Shown here piece after piece: positions 7,823-17,204 of a DNA stretch of 21,124 nucleotides. Within the stretch, counting starts at the first letter, position 1. The number at the start of each line of letters is the position of its first letter. Both the position numbers and the translations under genes were made by a program. The notes beneath the pieces are model-generated. The model was given only the letters and a program-made list of their open reading frames with translations, made no database searches and had not been told where the DNA came from. The DNA comes from Cymbomonas tetramitiformis (Eukaryota > Chlorophyta > Pyramimonadophyceae > Pyramimonadales > Pyramimonadaceae): assembly GCA_001247695.2 (NCBI GenBank), contig LGRX02026990.1, positions 1-21,124 on the forward strand, written 5' to 3'.

Positions 7823-7918
7823 CTTCTGTATGTTGAGAGAGATTCTGAGTGCGAAACCCTGAGCGTTGCAGTGCTTCCTGTTTGACCTGTCTTGACTGAC
7901 TGGGTCTTCTCGCAGGTT

Positions 7919-7935
7919 TGGCCCCACCACCGGCC
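7919..7935 (+). other. Candidate tRNA primer-binding site
   Basis: TGGCCCCACCACCGGCC begins four bases after the LTR. TGG is the expected complement of a tRNA CCA end. It does not match the common initiator-Met PBS (TGGTATCAGAGC type), and I cannot name the tRNA. Confidence 0.5.
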
Positions 7936-8031
7936 TAAGGCTAGGAGCCAATTATGGTCGGCTAAACGCTTAGGGAAGCGCCAAGAGGGCGCGCCATCAA
8001 GGGATCATGGAAGTAAAGTAGGCAAGTAGTG

Positions 8032-8215
8032 GTGAGTGAGAGGAATCGTGCGTTCCGTTTCAGCGTTTAAATTAGTTAGGAAAATCCTGGGACGGCCTGA
8101 TCAACCGTAGGGACCCTGACAATCTCGCGCGAGTACTTCTAAAATCGCGGGACTGAACGAAGAGCTCCTCCACGCCATCACCACTAACTGCTGACTGTGT
8201 TGTTTTGCATCACAG
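8032..8215 (+). other. Candidate spliceosomal intron in the leader (184 nt)
   Basis: The donor is G|GTGAGTGAG at 8032. A branch-point-like CTAAC lies at 8184-8188, about 28 nt before the acceptor, followed by a T-rich tract (TGTGTTGTTTTGCATCACAG) ending at 8215. All parts of a textbook intron are present, but there is no transcript evidence. Confidence 0.4.
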
Positions 8216-8347
8216 GCTTTCTTTCCCCTTCCCTTTTTGGCACCCTCTTGGTGCTCCTGTTGTGAAATTTGATTGCTTGCTTGATTATTATCCTGCTAGG
8301 GATTGCTAGTGTTGTCTTGCTTGTTGTTATTTCTTTTAGATTTCAAA

Positions 8348-11300
8348 ATGTCCTCTACTCCGTTCGCTACACCGCCAGTTCTGCCGCGACGCTTGCTGAC
8401 GCACCCACCAGGGGCAAGAAAACGGCAACTTAAATTCGGAGCTCTGAACGGCACACCAACTCCAGCGGATGCTCCGGACACGTCAGATTTGTCAGTTTGC
8501 AACAACCTCGCATGGGAGTTGTTACGCAAGCCCGCGGAATTTGATGCTCTGCTCAGCGTCATCAAGGGGAAGTGCGTCGAGCCTGGAGAGTCTGCGAAGA
8601 CATGGAAATTCACTAGCAGCGAGAAGAATTCTCGTTTGCTTTTGGACATCCTTGTCGAGCAACTCGATTCCAGACTCACGCTCGTTCACCCTAAGATGGC
8701 GTTGATGTTCGATTTGCAAAACCACGGTTTGGAGGTTCCGAAAAAGGCGAACCTCCTGCTGTTGGAATTGCTTCAGTCACTTTGCGCAGGAGACGCGTTG
8801 CGTGTCCTGCGTAAGGCTGACAGACTCTTCCCAGGGGATGGGAAGATCGCGCTTGTACATCTCGTGAGGCACGTAGTGCCTGATCACGAGGAGTTCAGTG
8901 CTGCGGACTTCCTATTCGCTGGTGACAGAGTTGACTTGAGAGCTGGCCAGGACCCAGCGGATTACATCGACGTGTTCCAGACTTCTCTGGACACCGTTGA
9001 GTCCGACTTGGGTCCTGGGTGCACCGTGACCATCTCGGAGAAGGCACGGATCGCATTATTTCTCCGTAGGATCTGTCCCGTCTTTTACAAGGCGGTGCAT
9101 GATTCCTACACAGAGGAGAAGCTCGACGCTGACTCCTCGCTTTCCTTGTTGACCTGCTTCCGTGAGACACGGGCAGTGCACAGGAACGCGGGGACGAAGC
9201 TCAAGTCTCCACTAACAGCGGCTTTCTACAATGATGCAGGTTCGCATCACGGCGGAAGCCGTGGTGCACATGGCCGCAGGGGAGTCTCTGACCGCACCCC
9301 TTCCCGTCCTTACATTCCGCCCCGTCGCACTAACCCTTTTAAGGGATTTGGCTCTGGTTACCGTGCAGGAGTCTTTCCCCGTAAGGGTGGTAAGACGGGC
9401 GGTAAGGGGAAGCAGAAAACCGGCAAAGGCAAGGGCAAGGGCAAGTCTCGTGTCGTCTTTGATCGGCAGACCCAGCAGTTCCGAGGGGAATGCTGGACCT
9501 GTGGGTCAAAGGGACACAGGGCTGCCGACTGCCCGAAGCTGATGTCGGCTCATGCTTTCCATCTCGACCCGAAGCTGCTTGCGGAGCATGCTCGGACGGA
9601 GATCCTAGCCGCCCAGTTTCAGACTGCCTACGAGGAGTCTGAACAGGCACTAGAGTCTTTCTGTCTGCTGCACGGCACCCCAGCAGTTGTCGGGTACCAG
9701 GAGGACTCGTGCTCTGACAGTGAGAGTGAGGAGAGTTCTCACTCCGCTAGTCAGGAGCACGGGAACTCCGATGAGTCTGACGACGATGGGGACTGGGACG
9801 GCCTCTCCGAGGCTCAACAACAGGAGTGGGACCGTCTCCAGGAACATGCGGAGGCCAAATTCCAAAAGTTCTGTGCACAGTCCGAGAAGGTCTCGCTGTC
9901 ACTCGGAAGAGTGCACTTCGGGATGTTCCGGACCGGCACAGAACAGAAGGCTTGTGACCCCTTTCCCACTCCCCCCTACTTGCTGCCTGACATCCCTGCT
10001 TCTGCACCTGTCCCTGCACAGCATGATGCACCTCTCGAGGTGTCACAGCACTCACCACAGTCCACGGCTGCGGTGGTGCTCGCCTGTTGCAGAGAGTATC
10101 ACTCCGGACAGACACAGCAGACACCGCACGGGTCGGCTCTTGTGGATCATGCTCCGCAGGACCGAGCAGACTCGTCGGTGGTGTCTGCTAGGCTGTTTGC
10201 AGCACAGTGTGAGTCACTACCCTCGCCCGTCCACCACACGCACACCGTCCCTGCACTCACAGAGACTTGTTCTCTGTTTGCAGGAATGACGGTGGTGCAG
10301 GGTGACAGTGAGGACAGTGACATGCACACGGCACCGGCACCCACCGAGCACTCTTCCCCACACCACACTCACAGTGCATCTTTGTTGAGGGAGGGGTCAC
10401 GGAGCAGTGCGGTGCCCCCGCCTGCTTCCCCCCTGTCTGCTCCAGGGAAATCCCTGGAGCAGGTTCACTGGGAGCGGGTGTGGGAGGAGGACTACAGGTC
10501 CCCTACCGTTTGCCACGGTAACATTTTGCCATCAAAGAGTTCACTAGGAGCTAGGGGTGTAGCCCCTCTGGTGACGCCCCCGCCACCTGGCCCTCCTGAC
10601 TTGTTGCTGTCTGATGCAGGCTCTGCCGTGTCAGTGTCCCCACCAGCCAGTGAGCACCGGGTGCACACTGGGGGCACTGACACGGCCCCAAACTTTAACT
10701 CAATCAATCTTGGAGGTCGCCCTACAGAAGGGAGTCTCTTCCCCTCTTTCCTTCAGCAGTGTCCTCCTGTCCCCGCTCCGGTCCATGAGTCCCTTGCCCT
10801 GACTGATGACACGCACATGTCTGACACACAGGCACCACCTCCACCGCCACGGCGTGTCGGTAGAGGTGGTGTCTCTATCTTCCGGTGTGCATTCATGTCC
10901 TTTGCCTTGTTCACTTGCTTCCTGGCAAGTGCTTCGGCGGAGGCCCTCTCAGCCGCAGCACCTGTTCAGGGAGTGTGGTACGGATTGACATTGTGTCAAC
11001 CGGGGGGGGAGATGGGAGGTGGGAAAAGCAGTACTGCAGTCAGTCAGTACAGTCAATCAGTCCAGTCAGTCCAGTCAGTTTGGTCTGGGGATGGTGGTTT
11101 ATCAGATGGTGGCTTACCTGATGGTGGCATTGGTATCACTCCTGATTGGTCTGCCACCCGGCAGTGTTCCTCTGGTGATGGTTCTGGGTATTCCTCTGGT
11201 GATGGTTCTGGGTATTCATCTGGTGATGGTTCTGGATATTCCTCTGGTTCCGACTGGTATTGGCAGTATGACTCTGGTCAGCACCGCCACTATGGTTCTC

Positions 11301-14300
11301 CTCGTGGCTCCGACGGTTCCCCACCAGACAGCTCAGCCCAGATCTGTCTCCTTCAGGCGCTTGAGAAGCGGCGCCAGAGGTACAGAGCAGTATCAGCTCT
11401 GCTCCTGACAGCCTTCCTTGGCATAGTCCTGACATGTCTCTACCAGAGTGTCTATGAGGAGTTCCTCGTCGAGGCTCACCTTGAGGCTGGTCACCACTTG
11501 TCACCGATCTCCGCTGTCTGCAGTCCTGTGACTCAGACCCCGCTCTACGGCGCCATGCAGTATGTTGGCGACACAGCCCTGGAGATGTGTACCTGGTTCG
11601 GACTATTCTGTGCCCCCCCTTCAGTCATCTTCTCTCAGGACCCCATGATACATCTTTACTCTATCACCGGCTCTGACACTGATGGCATTGTCTGTGACTC
11701 CGGTGCAACCGGCAATATCACCGGGTCCAGACACAGGATCACTGACCTTGATACCAGCAGGACCATATCATTCAGTACAGTCATGACTGGACCCGCTTCA
11801 CGGACTGACGGCACCGGCACACTGAGACTGATCGGCAGAGACATACTGACTGGTGACATTGATGAGTATAGCATTCCTGGCTGCCATTTCAAACACGGCG
11901 CCAAAACCCTCCTGTCAACTCGAGTTATGCTCCGGGAGGGTTTCTCATCACCTGACTTCATCAGTATGACATATACCCATCTTGACTCTGGCCGGATATA
12001 CTCTATCATTGATGATGGCACAGACTATCTTTGGGCAGAGCCAGAGTCAGCAGATGTCAGCTTTCAGGCCTTTCAAGGCAATAAGAAGAGGCACAGATCA
12101 GGGGACCCATCCGACTGGATGTGGTCCAACAGTCAGTACAGTACCTGGGCTACTACTCATGGTTCTCCTACGGCTACGGCCAAGCTGGGGGAACCAGCCT
12201 TTGATGTCTCTTGTTTCGGCGACTCTCTCCCAGTCGGAGAGGGCAACAATCACCCTGCTCTTCAGCACTATCACAGTCAGAACAGTATATTCTCCGTCCA
12301 GTTGACTGGTTATTACTTTTATGCTAATCCGCCATTCACTATATCTATTCTGGACCGCCTTTTCACTAAAGGCAATGCTGACTTTCCTCTGGACCCTCAT
12401 AATACTGTATATTTCTGGATAGTTCCCTATATGCCATCCCACAGGATCTGGCATAAGACCTGTACTATGGAGGTATTACACATCTGGCCTACTGGTACTA
12501 CGGGGTTATTCAGCTACCTTGAGCGACACACCTACACCTCCACACACCCTCTCACCCCAGCTGGTTCTGACGGTGGACCTGGTCGGGTCTTCATCGATGG
12601 CACACCCTTTCCCATCTGCATCCTCTACCGAGACCGCCACACCCCGATCAGGGTCAGTCCTCCCCTTGAGCTGCATGATGCTCTCGGGCATGCCTCGATG
12701 ACCCGTATCCTCCGTCTCTATGACATGCCAGGGGTAGACTTGGGCAGACCACAGTGTTCCAGAGCAGCTCTTGCTTCACTTACCACCTGCTCTCAGTGGT
12801 GTGCAGTCTGTGCTACGACGGGCCTCAAACAAAAATCAGCCCCGAGCAGAGACCGCCTCCGTACCAGTCAGCAGCAGCCAGCCCGGAAATGGGCCTCAGA
12901 CATGACAGGCCCCATCTCACCCAGTGGCTATAATGGGCACAGATACCGTATTCACTTCATTGACATCTCCACCAGATACCTATTTGTGTTCACCGTTGCC
13001 TCTAAGGCAGACTACTATGTATGTCTTCTGAGATTCATTGCCTATACCAGATCCCTCTCCTACGGCATTGATGAGCTGTTCCTGTCCACCTCTACAGTCT
13101 CAGACACTGAGATGGTGCTGAGGACTGATTGTGCACCTGAGATGGCAGATGCCAAATGCCGGGCAGCTTACCAGCAGCACGGCATTGTCCACCAGACCTC
13201 TTCTCCCACAGTCCATACGGACAATCCTTATGCGGAGAATGTCACTGGCATCCTGTCCCGTATGATCCGATCCATCCTCACAGCTTCTGGACTTGACCTC
13301 AGCTACTGGCCGCTTGCGGCTAAGCATGGTGCCTTGTTGTGGTCCATTACACCACACAAGGAGGTGGTGACTACCCCTATCCACACTATGACAGGTCATC
13401 ACTTTCAGTACCGTCGTCTCCGTGCATTTGGTGCACACTGCTATGTGGTTATGGACAGTCAGCAGAGGAACAGCAGACAGCCAGGCATTTCATCAAAACT
13501 TCAGAACAGATCATGGGCAGGCCGCATGGTTGGTATCTCTATGGGCTCTAATGCCTACAAGATCCTAGACACCTCCGACGGCACAGTGCATCTTGTGGGT
13601 AAGCCACACTGGATACCTACCTATGAGCACCTGGGCAGATCCATGTCAGCATTCCCAGACACTATGGCAGCTGACAGAGAGGCTGATGCTACCTTTATCA
13701 GGCCATCTCCCTTCTCAGAGACACTCGACTGTACCTATGCCCAGATCATTGAGATCAGCTCATACTACTGCACTTCCGACCGACAGTCTTACGGCTGTGT
13801 GCTTCTCTCTGTTCCGTCGAGGGACAATACCTGGACTGACGTGGTTCATTATGTCAAATCCACACCCGACGGTACACACTACAGACACCTGCTGGTGTAT
13901 GTCGCACACTATAGGAAGACCGTCTTGGTCAATGAGCACTATCCGATCTGGACAGCTGTCGGAGCCCGAGAGAGCCGCAGACATCCATCATATGGCGCTA
14001 TCATCATCTCCACCGACAGAGGCAGCAGCACACCTTATGGTGTAATATTTGAGCCTACTCCAGAGTCTACCTATGGTTGGCATATGGACCTTCCTGCTAC
14101 CCTGGTCAGCTTTCCGTCCACTCATGCCGCCGCCTTCCTTCCCTTCTCCGATGATCCCAGCAGAGATGTCCGCCCCGAGTACATTCCGCAGCAGTACACC
14201 TCAGCTGACAGCTTCATCAGATCAGGACCCAGAGACTTGGTGGTGCACATGTTCAATATTTCTGCACCCCAGCTCAAACCGGTCCACGGTGTCAAGCAGG

Positions 14301-16171
14301 CACTTTCCACCCCAGAAGCAGTTCAGTGGCAGGAGGCTATGGATGCCGAAGTGGCTGGTCTGGCCGCCGACAATAAAATGGTCCCGGGACACCTTCCCTC
14401 GGGTACCAAAGGCCTGACCACTCTCTTTGTGTTCTCCAGACCCTTCAAACCAGACCCCTCAGCACCATCCGGCACGCGGCAGATCTTCAAAATCAGACTG
14501 TGTGCCAATGGTAAGCAGACATACGGCTACCTTCCGTGGGAGACCACCTGTACCACACCTCAGCTTTATGCCTTCAGACTGGCCTTCATCTTCGGCAGCA
14601 TCTTCAGTCTGAAGATGAGTCACTTCGATGTCTCCCAGGCCTTTATGAATGCTAAGCTGGATGTTCCAGTATGGGTATCATTTCCGGCTGGTTACACCTA
14701 TCAGGGGTTCGGTGGTGCTCTACTGCACTATGCACTGTATGGCCTTAAGGTGGCTGGTGCTTCCTGGCAGAGACTGGTTAAGGTTTTCATGCTCAGCTTT
14801 ATGTTCGGCGAGGTGACATTCAGGCAGTCCTCTCATGATGACTGCATATATTTCATCTACACTGACTTGGTTAAGGCCATGTGTGTTGTCTATGTGGATG
14901 ACTTCATTCTGGTCGCCAGTACAGAGCTTGAGGATGCCTTCTGGGCAGCTTTCAGAGCCAGGTTTCTGGCTAAGCATCTCGGAGAGGTCACCTCGGTTCT
15001 CCAGATGCGGGTCAGGCAGGATCAGGCTGGTATCTACCTTTGCCAGTCCAGACAGATCAAGGACTTAATGGCCAACAACAACATCACAGCTCATTCCTAC
15101 AGAACACCTATGGACCCGAAGCTCATCATCAAGAAACCAGCAGATCCAGACCTATCCCTTGTCCCCAGTTACAGATCCATCCTCGGCTCACTGCTATGGC
15201 TGGCCCGTGGCTCACGACCTGACTGCTACTATCCCGTAATCTATCTGGCTCAGTTTGTATCATGCCCTTCTGAGGAGTCTATGAAGGCTCTGATCAGAAT
15301 TGCGCAGTACATGGACAGCACGGCTCATTACTCTCTGGCATTTTACTACCCCGAGACTCCGGTCAAGGTCATCACCATGTTCTGTTATTCAGATGCTGAC
15401 CTGGCTAGGGACTTAGAGAATGATGCCCGGTCTTATTCTGGCTCCGTGATATTCCTGGCTGGTATGATACTGCAGTGGCATTCAGGGAGGCAGACCATCA
15501 CTGAGGTCTCCTCCACAGGGTCAGAGTATGTTGCAGCCAGTACAGCAGCACAGCGGTTGGTATCACTGATGTTCATGCTCACTGAGATATTTGGTTCTAT
15601 TACTCACCGTATTGATTCCCAGCAGCCCCTTGATTCCGATCTTGACCATGCTATTCAGTACCTTGACAGAGCAGCCACAGATATTCACTTTGACATGCCT
15701 TCCCTTCAGACTACCTCGGTGCTCAGGCGTCTGCTTGAGAAACAAAACAAGCCAGCAGACGGCCTGACTTCAGTCCGCCCAAACTCTCCTACAATTCCTG
15801 ATGAACTCAGTACAGATGAAATCACCCCCCTCAAGTTCCAGAACAACAGAAACAGAGAATATATCAGCTCAGCTCAGCCCCGCCTGGAGTTACCTATTCC
15901 TCTACTGCTGGATAATGATGCATGTAGATCTATTGTCCAGCATCACCTCCTCTCCGAGAAGGTGAAGCATGTGATTATCAGATATCATGTCCTCCGAGAC
16001 TTTGTCAGATTGAACTGGATTCGGTGTGCCAGAGTCCCATCAGCTCGGAACCTGGCAGACCCTTACACCAAGCCAGTTCCTCCAGTTAAGGACATGCAGC
16101 CATACTTCATTCAGATGTTCCAGCAATATATGGCCATGGGTAAGGCTCAGGCTGCAGTTATTCAGAAATGA
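8348..16171 (+). CDS. Gag-Pol polyprotein of the copia-type element (2607 aa, single ORF)
   Basis: The start is ATG 8348 (AAAATGTCC, A at -3). The frame is open 45 nt further upstream but only from a TTG. In order: a helical capsid-like gag domain at about residues 35-280, then a Lys/Gly-rich RNA-binding stretch and the zinc knuckle C382-x2-C385-x4-H390-x4-C395. Next come about 720 residues of acidic, Ser/Pro-rich sequence with two hydrophobic segments (about 847-869 and 1014-1032). The aspartic protease has DSGAT with D1117. The integrase zinc site is H1443, H1448, C1485 and C1488, with core D1518, D1594 and E1630 (spacing D-35-E). RT has D2094 in FDVSQAF and YVDD at 2182-2185. RNase H has D2349, E2393, D2522 and D2571. 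All catalytic residues are intact with no stop or frameshift, so Gag:Pol ratio control is not by frameshifting. Processing would rely on the protease. Confidence 0.97.
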   Translation: MSSTPFATPPVLPRRLLTHPPGARKRQLKFGALNGTPTPADAPDTSDLSVCNNLAWELLRKPAEFDALLSVIKGKCVEPGESAKTWKFTSSEKNSRLLLDILVEQLDSRLTLVHPKMALMFDLQNHGLEVPKKANLLLLELLQSLCAGDALRVLRKADRLFPGDGKIALVHLVRHVVPDHEEFSAADFLFAGDRVDLRAGQDPADYIDVFQTSLDTVESDLGPGCTVTISEKARIALFLRRICPVFYKAVHDSYTEEKLDADSSLSLLTCFRETRAVHRNAGTKLKSPLTAAFYNDAGSHHGGSRGAHGRRGVSDRTPSRPYIPPRRTNPFKGFGSGYRAGVFPRKGGKTGGKGKQKTGKGKGKGKSRVVFDRQTQQFRGECWTCGSKGHRAADCPKLMSAHAFHLDPKLLAEHARTEILAAQFQTAYEESEQALESFCLLHGTPAVVGYQEDSCSDSESEESSHSASQEHGNSDESDDDGDWDGLSEAQQQEWDRLQEHAEAKFQKFCAQSEKVSLSLGRVHFGMFRTGTEQKACDPFPTPPYLLPDIPASAPVPAQHDAPLEVSQHSPQSTAAVVLACCREYHSGQTQQTPHGSALVDHAPQDRADSSVVSARLFAAQCESLPSPVHHTHTVPALTETCSLFAGMTVVQGDSEDSDMHTAPAPTEHSSPHHTHSASLLREGSRSSAVPPPASPLSAPGKSLEQVHWERVWEEDYRSPTVCHGNILPSKSSLGARGVAPLVTPPPPGPPDLLLSDAGSAVSVSPPASEHRVHTGGTDTAPNFNSINLGGRPTEGSLFPSFLQQCPPVPAPVHESLALTDDTHMSDTQAPPPPPRRVGRGGVSIFRCAFMSFALFTCFLASASAEALSAAAPVQGVWYGLTLCQPGGEMGGGKSSTAVSQYSQSVQSVQSVWSGDGGLSDGGLPDGGIGITPDWSATRQCSSGDGSGYSSGDGSGYSSGDGSGYSSGSDWYWQYDSGQHRHYGSPRGSDGSPPDSSAQICLLQALEKRRQRYRAVSALLLTAFLGIVLTCLYQSVYEEFLVEAHLEAGHHLSPISAVCSPVTQTPLYGAMQYVGDTALEMCTWFGLFCAPPSVIFSQDPMIHLYSITGSDTDGIVCDSGATGNITGSRHRITDLDTSRTISFSTVMTGPASRTDGTGTLRLIGRDILTGDIDEYSIPGCHFKHGAKTLLSTRVMLREGFSSPDFISMTYTHLDSGRIYSIIDDGTDYLWAEPESADVSFQAFQGNKKRHRSGDPSDWMWSNSQYSTWATTHGSPTATAKLGEPAFDVSCFGDSLPVGEGNNHPALQHYHSQNSIFSVQLTGYYFYANPPFTISILDRLFTKGNADFPLDPHNTVYFWIVPYMPSHRIWHKTCTMEVLHIWPTGTTGLFSYLERHTYTSTHPLTPAGSDGGPGRVFIDGTPFPICILYRDRHTPIRVSPPLELHDALGHASMTRILRLYDMPGVDLGRPQCSRAALASLTTCSQWCAVCATTGLKQKSAPSRDRLRTSQQQPARKWASDMTGPISPSGYNGHRYRIHFIDISTRYLFVFTVASKADYYVCLLRFIAYTRSLSYGIDELFLSTSTVSDTEMVLRTDCAPEMADAKCRAAYQQHGIVHQTSSPTVHTDNPYAENVTGILSRMIRSILTASGLDLSYWPLAAKHGALLWSITPHKEVVTTPIHTMTGHHFQYRRLRAFGAHCYVVMDSQQRNSRQPGISSKLQNRSWAGRMVGISMGSNAYKILDTSDGTVHLVGKPHWIPTYEHLGRSMSAFPDTMAADREADATFIRPSPFSETLDCTYAQIIEISSYYCTSDRQSYGCVLLSVPSRDNTWTDVVHYVKSTPDGTHYRHLLVYVAHYRKTVLVNEHYPIWTAVGARESRRHPSYGAIIISTDRGSSTPYGVIFEPTPESTYGWHMDLPATLVSFPSTHAAAFLPFSDDPSRDVRPEYIPQQYTSADSFIRSGPRDLVVHMFNISAPQLKPVHGVKQALSTPEAVQWQEAMDAEVAGLAADNKMVPGHLPSGTKGLTTLFVFSRPFKPDPSAPSGTRQIFKIRLCANGKQTYGYLPWETTCTTPQLYAFRLAFIFGSIFSLKMSHFDVSQAFMNAKLDVPVWVSFPAGYTYQGFGGALLHYALYGLKVAGASWQRLVKVFMLSFMFGEVTFRQSSHDDCIYFIYTDLVKAMCVVYVDDFILVASTELEDAFWAAFRARFLAKHLGEVTSVLQMRVRQDQAGIYLCQSRQIKDLMANNNITAHSYRTPMDPKLIIKKPADPDLSLVPSYRSILGSLLWLARGSRPDCYYPVIYLAQFVSCPSEESMKALIRIAQYMDSTAHYSLAFYYPETPVKVITMFCYSDADLARDLENDARSYSGSVIFLAGMILQWHSGRQTITEVSSTGSEYVAASTAAQRLVSLMFMLTEIFGSITHRIDSQQPLDSDLDHAIQYLDRAATDIHFDMPSLQTTSVLRRLLEKQNKPADGLTSVRPNSPTIPDELSTDEITPLKFQNNRNREYISSAQPRLELPIPLLLDNDACRSIVQHHLLSEKVKHVIIRYHVLRDFVRLNWIRCARVPSARNLADPYTKPVPPVKDMQPYFIQMFQQYMAMGKAQAAVIQK
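10877..11476 (+). other. Membrane-segment region between nucleocapsid and protease
   Basis: The first hydrophobic stretch (about residues 847-869, CAFMSFALFTCFLASASA) is signal-peptide-like, with small residues suited to signal-peptidase cleavage after it. A Gly/Ser/Tyr-rich low-complexity loop follows. The second segment (about 1014-1032, AVSALLLTAFLGIVLTCLY) follows basic residues (EKRRQRYR). Copia polyproteins do not normally have membrane segments here. The topology is an inference. Confidence 0.6.
11168..11239 (+). repeat. 24-bp tandem repeat (3 copies) encoding SSGDGSGY
   Basis: Units start at 11168, 11192 and 11216, with a partial fourth. They lie in frame in the loop between the two hydrophobic segments of the polyprotein, with one or two mismatches per copy. 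Confidence 0.9.
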
Positions 16172-16861
16172 TTTACTGGTATTCAGAAAGCAGCAGCATG
16201 CATGATCTGACTGTGAGTACCTTGCTTTCCTGTTTTCCTGTTTTGGGTTGTTTGTGTAGCTGACTGTGCTTTGCAGGTACTGGCCTATATTCAAAATACT
16301 TATGGCTGGTTACTTTATGTTAGCTATTGTTTTCCTTAGAAATGAATCACTGTATTAGATAGAAAATGATGTGCACTCATTGATAGATTGTGTATATGGA
16401 CATTGTATTCCGAGCTCACTCTATGGTATTAGTCACACTGCATTAGTCACAGTATCATTACAGTGTCTGTTCCGACCGTGAGAGCCACCGCTGCTGTCAG
16501 TCATGATCTCTTTCTTCATTCTCCCTCTGCAGTAAGTCTTTCCGGTGACGGGCGGATCTGGACCTGCTTCGGCACTCCTTATCCTAACCCTGACGAAGCA
16601 CCCCGGATAGCTTGCAGCCACGGTGTGTGGACCTCCAGAGACATGACATATCACTATCCCCCGACAGCAGGGTGGCACCAGGGACAGATTACTGCCCGTG
16701 TCAGGACGTTGGGTCTACGGACCAGCTTTTCGGGGTTTTCAGCCCTGACACGGTGTGACTGCAGTTCCACCATTTCCATCATCTTTCTGGATTTTGGTTC
16801 TGGCACTGGATTAGTGGCATGTATCTTGGTTTGATTGGTTATTGGTCTGACAACCTCACTC
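16172..16861 (+). other. 3' untranslated region of the retrotransposon
   Basis: About 690 bp from the polyprotein stop to the polypurine tract. A 123-codon frame (16463-16834) is present but shows no motif or plausible composition. No env-like gene is seen. Confidence 0.6.
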
Positions 16862-16870
16862 GAGGTGGTG
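16862..16870 (+). other. Candidate polypurine tract
   Basis: GAGGTGGTG abuts the 3' LTR. It is short and interrupted by two T residues, but it is in the exact position required to prime plus-strand synthesis. Confidence 0.45.
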
Positions 16871-17199
16871 TGCTGGAGTTGACATTCAGTCCGAGCTCAG
16901 TCATCAGAGTTGTCATCACCGACCCGTCGTGACCGCTGTCATCACCGACCGACCTGACCGTTGTCATCACCGATACGGCTCGACACCTCTGACTACATCG
17001 CTGACCTGATTGTCACCTCCTCTGATCGAGTTCGGTTGTCACATGAGACAGAGCACACACTAGCTCATTTCGCATCACACTCAGCATACTAGAACTATAT
17101 ATTATATCTTCTGTATGTTGAGAGGGATTCTGAGTGCGAAACCCTGAGCGTTGCAGTGCTTCCTGTTTGACCTGTCTTGACTGACTGGGTCTTCTCGCA
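16871..17199 (+). repeat. 3' LTR (329 bp)
   Basis: Matches 7586-7914 with three substitutions (T16961, A16997, G17125) and no indels. It ends CA before GCAAG. Confidence 0.97.
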
Positions 17200-17204
17200 G
17201 CAAG
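17200..17204. repeat. Target-site duplication, right copy (GCAAG)
   Basis: Identical to 7581-7585. Removing 7586-17204 would restore the empty site. Confidence 0.9.

Larger units (their letters stand above)
7586..7914 (+). repeat. 5' LTR (329 bp)
   Basis: Begins TGCTGGAGTTGACA and ends GGTCTTCTCGCA, with a 3-bp terminal inverted repeat TGC/GCA. It is 99% identical to 16871-17199. It contains three copies of TGTCATCACCGA and a TATA-like stretch. Confidence 0.97.
7915..8347 (+). other. Retrotransposon 5' leader with two minimal uORFs
   Basis: 433 nt lie between the LTR and the gag-pol ATG. Only two ATGs precede the main start: a 3-codon uORF at 7954-7965 and a 4-codon uORF at 8007-8021. Packaging signals would be expected here. 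A candidate intron occupies 8032-8215. Confidence 0.6.
7586..17199 (+). mobile_element. Intact Ty1/copia-type LTR retrotransposon, 9,614 bp
   Basis: The element has two 329-bp LTRs starting TG and ending CA, flanked by a 5-bp duplication. A candidate primer-binding site follows the 5' LTR and a purine-rich tract precedes the 3' LTR. One uninterrupted plus-strand frame carries gag, protease, integrase, reverse transcriptase and RNase H. Integrase before RT is the diagnostic order of Ty1/copia (Pseudoviridae-type) elements. The LTRs differ at three positions only (7676/16961, 7712/16997, 7840/17125), about 0.9%, so insertion was recent and the copy may still be active. It is larger than a common copia element of about 5 kb. 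The extra length comes from a long nucleocapsid-protease spacer, insertions within pol and a 0.7-kb 3' untranslated region. Confidence 0.97.

Noticed and set aside
8303..8347. Upstream extension of the gag-pol ORF (15 residues, hydrophobic)
   Set aside because: It would need a TTG start; ATG 8348 has a good context and the leader has no other suitable start.
16463..16834. Env-like or accessory ORF after pol
   Set aside because: No hydrophobic segments or motifs and only 123 codons; treated as 3' untranslated sequence.
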